From JABDPF01 sp036351575 (GTDB taxonomy: Bacteria > Pseudomonadota > Gammaproteobacteria > Xanthomonadales > SZUA-36): a DNA stretch of 10,647 nucleotides. The notes below the pieces were generated by a model that was not told where the DNA came from, did no database searches, and saw nothing but the letters and a program-made list of their open reading frames with translations. The stretch is taken from contig JAZBPJ010000034.1 of NCBI GenBank assembly GCA_036351575.1, positions 1 to 10,647 on the forward strand, given 5' to 3'. The position numbers and the translations under genes were made by a program. This document shows, in pieces, positions 7,413 to 10,647 of this stretch; position 1 is the first letter of the stretch, and each line of letters opens with the position of its first letter.

Positions 7413-8272
7413 CCGGGGAGGCCGAAAACCGGCAGTTCTGCTGGCAACAGGTGCAGGCTGCGGACGGGCTGTTTCGTATTTCACTCGTTTTTTCGGGCAG
7501 TGAGGCTGCGCAGCGGCTGCTGCCGCTGCACGCCATGTTCGCCGCGATCGAGCGGCTCGTTGCAACGGTCAGCGATGAAGACGTTGCGCTGCGCAAGCTG
7601 GCGTGGTGGCGGGATGCTTTGCTGGGTGACGAGCCCGGCGGCGCGGCGCATCCGGTCATCGCCGAGCTGAATCGAAGCGGTGCGGCACGGCGTTTGTCTG
7701 CGGATATGACCGAGCGCCTGGTTGAAAACGCGCGCGCCCGGATCGAGGCGGTCGCGCCGCGTGACCTGGCTACATTCAAAAACCGGTGTGCCGAGGCCGG
7801 TGCGCTATCTGCCGAACTGGAGTTCGCTGTTTGTGATGTCCCGCAGCCGGCCTCGTGGGTAGCCGGCGTCAACGCCTGGCAGCGCGGACTGGTTCAGTTG
7901 GCGAGGGAAAGCACCACCCCCGAAGCGCAGCGTCCGTTCTGGTGGATTCCGCTCGATCTGCTGGCACGCCACGGCCTGTCCAGGGCGGACCTGATGCTTG
8001 ATGAGAACCGGGCTGCGGCACAAAGACTTTGTTCCGAATTCCTGGCAGAAAATGACGGAAAAATATTGTCGGAAAAAGACGATAAAACAGATATATCAGA
8101 TATAAAACAAGATATTAAGAGATTTATAGCAAGTCAATCCATGCTGGATACAAGACTTCAATTCATGAATAAAAGTTCACCTGATCTATGGTGGGGCAAG
8201 CTGAACAGACCGCGGCCTGGCGATGTGTTCCGGTGCTGGCGCGCGGTCCGGCGGTTCAATCGTCGGAAATGA
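7409..8272 (+). CDS. Squalene/phytoene-synthase-fold protein, NDUFAF6-like, probably non-catalytic
   Basis: The 287-residue protein carries a divergent squalene/phytoene synthase fold. The stretch from LPLHAMFAAIERLVATVSDEDVAL (38-61) through LRKLAWWRDAL (61-71) and HPVIAEL (81-87) closely parallels, in my memory, the human complex I assembly factor NDUFAF6. WIPLDLLARHGL (179-190) matches the YLP-D-LL-xHGL segment of the family. The Asp-rich prenyl-diphosphate motifs are absent: IERLVAT stands where CRxxDD is expected, and ARESTT (165-170) where RDxxED is expected. I therefore infer a non-enzymatic role, perhaps in respiratory-chain assembly, consistent with tight coupling to ubiG (4-base ATGA overlap). 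Residues 215-260 are coded by a block of about 30% G+C with rare codons (ATA, AGA, CTA) unlike the rest. The 3' end overlaps fmdB, which runs in the opposite direction, by 17 bases. Fold call fairly sure; function uncertain. Confidence 0.75.
   Translation: MTGEAENRQFCWQQVQAADGLFRISLVFSGSEAAQRLLPLHAMFAAIERLVATVSDEDVALRKLAWWRDALLGDEPGGAAHPVIAELNRSGAARRLSADMTERLVENARARIEAVAPRDLATFKNRCAEAGALSAELEFAVCDVPQPASWVAGVNAWQRGLVQLARESTTPEAQRPFWWIPLDLLARHGLSRADLMLDENRAAAQRLCSEFLAENDGKILSEKDDKTDISDIKQDIKRFIASQSMLDTRLQFMNKSSPDLWWGKLNRPRPGDVFRCWRAVRRFNRRK
8051..8190 (+). other. A+T-rich block inside the NDUFAF6-like gene
   Basis: By direct count 42 of 140 bases are G or C (30%), while the flanking sequence is about 60%. 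The reading frame stays open and encodes a lysine/aspartate-rich, hydrophilic segment followed by FIASQSMLDTRLQFMNKSS. It uses ATA four times, AGA twice and CTA once, codons that are scarce in neighbouring genes. The edges are abrupt. No flanking repeats or target-site duplication are visible. On the minus strand it contains TTGACT (8137-8132), a 17-base spacer and TATCTT (8114-8109), which could be an antisense promoter or an accident of base composition. Confidence 0.7.
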
Positions 8273-8537
8273 AATCCGGCCCTTTGCCGGTCGTTTTTTC
8301 GTACACCCCTTTCTCGACTTTCCGGTACTGCGTGAAGCCATGCTTCTCGATGTTCGACTCGCTGAGAGAAGGCGTTGAAGTGGCCAGGTTGGGTGCGGAA
8401 ATCTTGCGCTTTACCGGCGCACCGCATTTTGGGCAGGACGTAAGGGGCGGTTCGCTCAGTTTTCGCAACAGATCGAACCCCCCGCGGCAGAATGCGCAGT
8501 GATTGTCGCCGGCCGGTTCGTATTCGTAAATGGGCAC
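8256..8537 (-). CDS. FmdB-family zinc-ribbon protein
   Basis: This is a small 93-residue protein of the FmdB / CxxC_CxxC_SSSS putative regulatory family. It starts MPIYEYE, the hallmark N-terminus of the family, and has a zinc-ribbon with Cys14-x-x-Cys17 and Cys35-x-x-Cys38 (SCPKCGAPVKRK). The 55 residues after the ribbon are charged and probably flexible. The family was named after a formamidase-linked regulator; its general molecular role is unknown and nothing here specifies one. The start is a GTG at 8537; GGAG lies 10 bases upstream on the minus strand, a long spacing. It diverges from the dehydrogenase gene and converges on the NDUFAF6-like gene, overlapping its 3' end by 17 bases. Confidence 0.88.
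   Translation of the reverse strand: MPIYEYEPAGDNHCAFCRGGFDLLRKLSEPPLTSCPKCGAPVKRKISAPNLATSTPSLSESNIEKHGFTQYRKVEKGVYEKTTGKGPDFISDD
8276..8299 (+). terminator. Putative intrinsic terminator of the efp-mtaD-ubiG operon
   Basis: CCGGC (8276-8280) and GCCGG (8286-8290) form a five-pair G+C stem around a five-base loop (CCTTT). After TCG comes a run of six T (8294-8299). It begins three bases after the stop codon of the last operon gene, the right place and orientation for Rho-independent termination. It lies within the coding sequence of the convergent fmdB gene. The stem is short, so efficiency may be modest. Confidence 0.55.
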
Positions 8538-8573
8538 CGTGTGTTGTCTCCGAAGCGGACTGAACTCCGGCTC

Positions 8574-8601
8574 ATTCTAACCGCGGATCATTTCAATTCA
8601 A
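8574..8601 (-). promoter_or_regulatory. Putative promoter of fmdB
   Basis: On the minus strand TTGAAT (8601-8596, four of six matches) and TAGAAT (8579-8574, five of six) are 16 bases apart, giving a predicted start near 8567 and a leader of about 30 bases. The -35 lies in the short repeat TTCAATTCAAT and overlaps the -35-like box of the oppositely directed dehydrogenase gene. Confidence 0.45.
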
Positions 8602-8625
8602 TGCGGAAGCGCAAAAGGCTAAACT
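8597..8625 (+). promoter_or_regulatory. Possible promoter of the short-chain dehydrogenase gene
   Basis: TTCAAT (8597-8602, three of six) and TAAACT (8620-8625, four of six) are 17 bases apart. The predicted start near 8632 leaves a leader of about 28 bases ending in GGAG (8651-8654), six bases before the ATG at 8661. The match is weak. Its support comes mainly from position and from the absence of a better candidate in the gap. Confidence 0.3.
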
Positions 8626-8660
8626 GCCGCACATGCAATTGAGTACATGCGGAGCGATAG

Positions 8661-9386
8661 ATGCCTGACAAAACCGCGATCGTGACCGGCGCGGCAGGAA
8701 GCCTGGGCGGCGAACTGTCGAAGATACTGGTCGAAAAAGGCTGGAATGTGATCATGGTCGACAGCAACCGGGCCGGCCTGATGCGCGTGTATGACCGCAT
8801 CGGCGAGGACGGGCCGGGCGCTCCCGTGCTGCACCCCATGGATCTTGCCGCCGCCGACCCGGCTGCTTTTGAGGAACTGCTGGAGAACGTGCAGGCCCAG
8901 TTCAGGCGGCTGGATGCCCTGGTGCACTGTGCGGCCCACTTCGAGAGCCTGACTCCATCGGAGCATATCCCGCCGGAAGACTGGCTTCTCTCCGTTCAGG
9001 CCAATCTGAATGCCCCGTGGCTACTGAGCGCAATGGCGCTGGCGCCGCTGCGGGCTTCGGGAGAGGGCAAACTCATCTTCGTCCTCGAGGACCTCGACAC
9101 GGTCAAGGGGTCTTACTGGGGTGCGTATGGCGTATGCAAGCATGCGCTGAATGCGCTGGTGAACCAGATGGCCGAAGAGTACGGCAGCAGCGATGTCAGC
9201 GTCCGCGGTATCGTTCCGGGGCCCATGCGTTCAGCGATCCGGTCGAAAGTGTATCACTCGGAAAATCCGGCTGAGCTTCCATCGGCGCGGCCTGTCGCCG
9301 AGCGGATTGCGCGTTTTCTCAACGGCCAGGAAAACTGGGCGAAAACCGTGATTGACTTCCGGGCGCCGTTAAATGGCGCCGACTGA
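8661..9386 (+). CDS. Short-chain dehydrogenase/reductase, YciK-like, with altered active site
   Basis: The 241-residue protein has the Rossmann SDR layout: nucleotide loop TGAAGSLGG at residues 9-17, DL at 61-62, Asn115, and Tyr156-x-x-x-Lys160 in GAYGVCKHAL. The C-terminal half (WGAYxxxK, then ADEY-like AEEYGSSDVSVRGIVPGPMRSAIRSKVY, then a Pro-Ser-Ala-Arg-Pro segment) resembles E. coli YciK, an SDR of unknown substrate. Three features are atypical. Residue 143, 13 before the tyrosine where the catalytic serine is expected, is Glu. The NNAG motif reads HCAA (89-92). The nucleotide loop has Ser14 where glycine is usual. It may have altered chemistry or be a binding protein. The ATG has GGAG 6 bases upstream. 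The 3' end overlaps the facing Ada-like gene by 18 bases. Fold certain, substrate unknown. Confidence 0.85.
   Translation: MPDKTAIVTGAAGSLGGELSKILVEKGWNVIMVDSNRAGLMRVYDRIGEDGPGAPVLHPMDLAAADPAAFEELLENVQAQFRRLDALVHCAAHFESLTPSEHIPPEDWLLSVQANLNAPWLLSAMALAPLRASGEGKLIFVLEDLDTVKGSYWGAYGVCKHALNALVNQMAEEYGSSDVSVRGIVPGPMRSAIRSKVYHSENPAELPSARPVAERIARFLNGQENWAKTVIDFRAPLNGAD
9362..9380. repeat. GGCGCC hairpin at the junction of two convergent genes
   Basis: GGCGCC occurs at 9362-9367 and again at 9375-9380 with GTTAAAT between. Because the unit is its own complement, either strand can form a six-pair all-G+C stem with a seven-base loop. The loop contains the stop codon of the Ada-like gene, and the dehydrogenase stop lies 4 bases past the stem. 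No T-tract follows on either strand, so it is not a standard intrinsic terminator. It could protect 3' ends or assist termination in both directions. Confidence 0.4.
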
Positions 9387-10199
9387 CTCGAGCCCGATCA
9401 TCGCGGCCTTGGTCCCGGCGCCCCAGCGATAGCCGCCCGTTTCACCCATCTGCCTGATAACCCGGTGGCAGGGAATGATCCAGGAAACGGGGTTGCCGCC
9501 GACCGCGTTGCCTACCGCTTGTGCAGCGCCGGGCGAGCCCAGGTAGCGTGCGATGGCGCCATACGTCGCGTTTGCGCCTTCCGGAATGTGGAGCAGGGCT
9601 TCCCAGACTTTGAGCTGAAAAGGGCTGCCTCTGAGCCAGACCGGCAGTGGCTCATCCCTGCCGCGTTCAAAGATTCGATCGAGCCGGTTTTGTGCGCCCG
9701 GCTTGTCTTGCATGAATTCCGCACGCTCCAGGCGTGACTTCATGCCGGCCAGCGATACGTCAGCAGGCTGTTCGTTGCAGAAACCCAGAAAGTTGATGCC
9801 TCTCTCGTTCCAGCTGACCAGAGCGTGGCCGAAAACACACTCGCCGAAACCATAGTGGAGTCGCGTTCCTTCCCCCTTTTTGCGGATTTCGCCCGGGGTG
9901 AGCGCCTCGGTCGAGATAAGAAGGTCGTGCAGCCTGCCCGGGCCTGAAAGGCCTGAAGCGAGCGCGGAGTCGAGAACGGTCTCGCCGGCGCACAGCCGCT
10001 CGAGCGCAGCCGTTCTCGTCAGTGAGCGCAGGAATTGTTTGGGACTTACGCCCGCCCACTGCTGGAAAACACGTTGCAGGTGGTGCGGGCTGATGCCGGT
10101 GGCATCGCTGATTTCTTTCAGGCCTGGCTGTTCCAGGCGATTGTCGGCGATCCATCGCAATGCGCGGGCAACAAGCTCGAAATTTTTGTCGGAACCCAT
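9369..10199 (-). CDS. AraC-type regulator fused to methylated-DNA--protein-cysteine methyltransferase (Ada-like)
   Basis: This protein combines a DNA-binding AraC domain with an O6-alkylguanine repair domain that transfers the alkyl group irreversibly to its own cysteine. In the 276-residue form, residues 5-110 hold the AraC helix-turn-helix (GLKEISDATGISPHHLQRVF, then WAGVSPKQFLRSL). Residues 185-272 form the methyltransferase domain with acceptor Cys244 in IIPCHRVI and GGYRWG at 255-260. The N-terminal phosphotriester-repair domain of classical Ada, with its zinc-bound cysteines, is missing, so methyl-phosphotriester sensing is not expected. Residue 227, where the helix-turn-helix arginine finger of MGMT sits (17 residues before the cysteine), is Gln. 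I chose the ATG at 10199, which begins just before the conserved domain. An in-frame ATG at 10268 would add 23 unconserved residues. Neither has an SD. It overlaps the dehydrogenase gene tail to tail by 18 bases. Confidence 0.85.
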   Translation of the reverse strand: MGSDKNFELVARALRWIADNRLEQPGLKEISDATGISPHHLQRVFQQWAGVSPKQFLRSLTRTAALERLCAGETVLDSALASGLSGPGRLHDLLISTEALTPGEIRKKGEGTRLHYGFGECVFGHALVSWNERGINFLGFCNEQPADVSLAGMKSRLERAEFMQDKPGAQNRLDRIFERGRDEPLPVWLRGSPFQLKVWEALLHIPEGANATYGAIARYLGSPGAAQAVGNAVGGNPVSWIIPCHRVIRQMGETGGYRWGAGTKAAMIGLESVGAI

Positions 10200-10200
10200 G

Positions 10201-10213
10201 GCTACATTGTAGC
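10201..10213. promoter_or_regulatory. Perfect palindrome just upstream of the Ada-like start
   Basis: GCTACATTGTAGC has perfect five-base arms around three bases, ending two bases upstream of the chosen Ada-like ATG. On the minus strand it contains TACAAT, a five-of-six match to a -10 box, but no -35 fits 16-18 bases further upstream. It could be an operator, possibly autoregulatory, or a small hairpin at the translation start. It is short enough to be chance. Confidence 0.35.
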
Positions 10214-10291
10214 GACAGGGGTAGTCGTGCCCACCCGATTCTTGCGGAACACGGAACAGGTATCCCATACTTGCGCAAAGTCACTTCGAAT

Positions 10292-10295
10292 GGAG
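10292..10295 (+). promoter_or_regulatory. Shine-Dalgarno site that fixes the hit start
   Basis: GGAG ends six bases before the ATG at 10302. The other in-frame ATG at 10290 overlaps this site and would add only Met-Glu-Thr-Pro, so 10302 is the better start. Confidence 0.7.
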
Positions 10296-10301
10296 ACCCC
10301 G

Positions 10302-10643
10302 ATGGCCGACGACCTGTTTCTCAGAATCATCAACCGTGAAATCCCCGCAGATATCGTCTACGAAACCGACGACGTGATGGCTTTCAGGGATATTTCACCG
10401 AAGGCGCCCACGCATATCCTGATAATTCCCAAGCTGCATATCCGGACCGCCAACGATATTCAGCCCGAGCACGCCGAGTTGATCGGAAAACTGTTTCTTG
10501 CCGCTGCGGAACTGGCCGAAAGGGAAGGGGTGGCGGAAGACGGTTACCGTCTCGTCATGAACTGCAACTCCGACGGTGGCCAGGAGGTGTTCCACATTCA
10601 CCTGCACCTGCTGGGAGGGAGAAAAATGGGAAGGCTGGGTTGA
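10302..10643 (+). CDS. HIT-family nucleotide-binding protein (HinT-like)
   Basis: HIT proteins of the HinT branch hydrolyse nucleoside 5'-phosphoramidates and related acyl-adenylates in the cytoplasm. The 113-residue product is complete and of normal length. It begins DLFLRIINREIPADIVYETDD-like (residues 4-24), has the SPKAPTHILIIPKLHI segment (32-47) and ends with the histidine triad His98-x-His100-x-His102 in VFHIHLHLLGGR, the alpha-phosphate binding and nucleophile site. It diverges from the Ada-like gene across a 102-base gap. The best promoter-like pair there is TTGCGG (10242) with CATACT (10266), 18 bases apart, and it is weak. The stop TGA shares its last base with an ATG (10643-10645), which could start a next gene beyond the window; too little sequence remains to tell. 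Confidence 0.95.
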   Translation: MADDLFLRIINREIPADIVYETDDVMAFRDISPKAPTHILIIPKLHIRTANDIQPEHAELIGKLFLAAAELAEREGVAEDGYRLVMNCNSDGGQEVFHIHLHLLGGRKMGRLG

Positions 10644-10647
10644 TGGA

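Noticed and set aside
5143..7565. Long minus-strand open frames (454 and 483 codons) opposite efp, mtaD and ubiG
   Set aside because: They mirror well-conserved genes with full motifs, have no plausible SD or family resemblance, and are Arg/Pro/Ala-rich as expected of antisense frames.
8109..8137. Antisense promoter TTGACT-17-TATCTT on the minus strand as an annotated feature
   Set aside because: The match is fair, but promoter-like hexamers arise readily in a 30% G+C block and there is no gene or structured RNA downstream to support it; kept only as a note in the finding on the block.
10200..10268. A 23-residue N-terminal extension of the Ada-like protein
   Set aside because: It is not similar to any Ada segment, has no SD, and would run through the palindrome in the hit/ada gap; the ATG at 10199 starts just before the conserved domain. 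Not fully excluded.
1..10647. CRISPR arrays, insertion sequences, prophage, toxin-antitoxin or defence genes
   Set aside because: No regularly spaced repeats, transposase or integrase motifs, tRNA, or attachment-site duplications are visible; all sizeable genes have housekeeping or signalling assignments.

Overview
This is a chromosomal segment with about 60% G+C and densely packed, mostly housekeeping genes. It most likely comes from a gammaproteobacterium. The evidence is an E. coli-like accA, ubiG and gluQ, an elongation factor P (EF-P) carrying the lysine-type tip (Lys34), an mtaD-ubiG gene pair of the Pseudomonas kind, and a FimX-type signalling protein of the kind known from Pseudomonas and Xanthomonas. 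I see no rRNA, tRNA, CRISPR array, insertion sequence, integrase or phage gene. No intergenic gap exceeds about 220 bases.

Left part (1-4533, all minus strand). Transcription runs right to left: a FimX-like c-di-GMP protein, gluQ (glutamyl-queuosine tRNA-Asp synthetase), accA (acetyl-CoA carboxylase carboxyltransferase alpha), then the N-terminal 193 residues of tilS (tRNA-Ile lysidine synthetase), cut by the window edge. A perfect TATAAT box lies just upstream of accA, so accA-tilS probably has its own promoter in addition to read-through from fimX-gluQ.

Middle part (4534-8272, plus strand). A 221-base divergent intergenic region separates the FimX-like gene from a compact operon: efp, mtaD (methylthioadenosine/S-adenosylhomocysteine deaminase), ubiG (ubiquinone O-methyltransferase) and a degenerate squalene/phytoene-synthase-fold protein resembling the complex I assembly factor NDUFAF6. 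The gap efp-mtaD is 10 bases. mtaD-ubiG and ubiG-NDUFAF6-like are each joined by a 4-base ATGA overlap. UbiG releases S-adenosylhomocysteine, which MtaD can deaminate, and the last gene may link to the respiratory chain that uses the quinone. A plausible intrinsic terminator follows the last stop codon and lies inside the facing fmdB gene.

Right part (8256-10647). An FmdB-type zinc-ribbon gene (minus) and a YciK-like short-chain dehydrogenase gene (plus) diverge from a 123-base region with back-to-back promoter-like boxes. The dehydrogenase gene overlaps tail to tail with an AraC-type regulator fused to O6-methylguanine methyltransferase (minus). A complete HIT-family gene (plus) closes the window.

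No clearly new multi-gene system is visible. The points worth a second look are the catalytically degenerate proteins (FimX-like, NDUFAF6-like, and a dehydrogenase lacking its catalytic serine), a sharply A+T-rich block inside the NDUFAF6-like gene, the Ada-like protein with a Gln in place of the arginine finger, and two convergent gene pairs whose 3' ends overlap by 17-18 bases.
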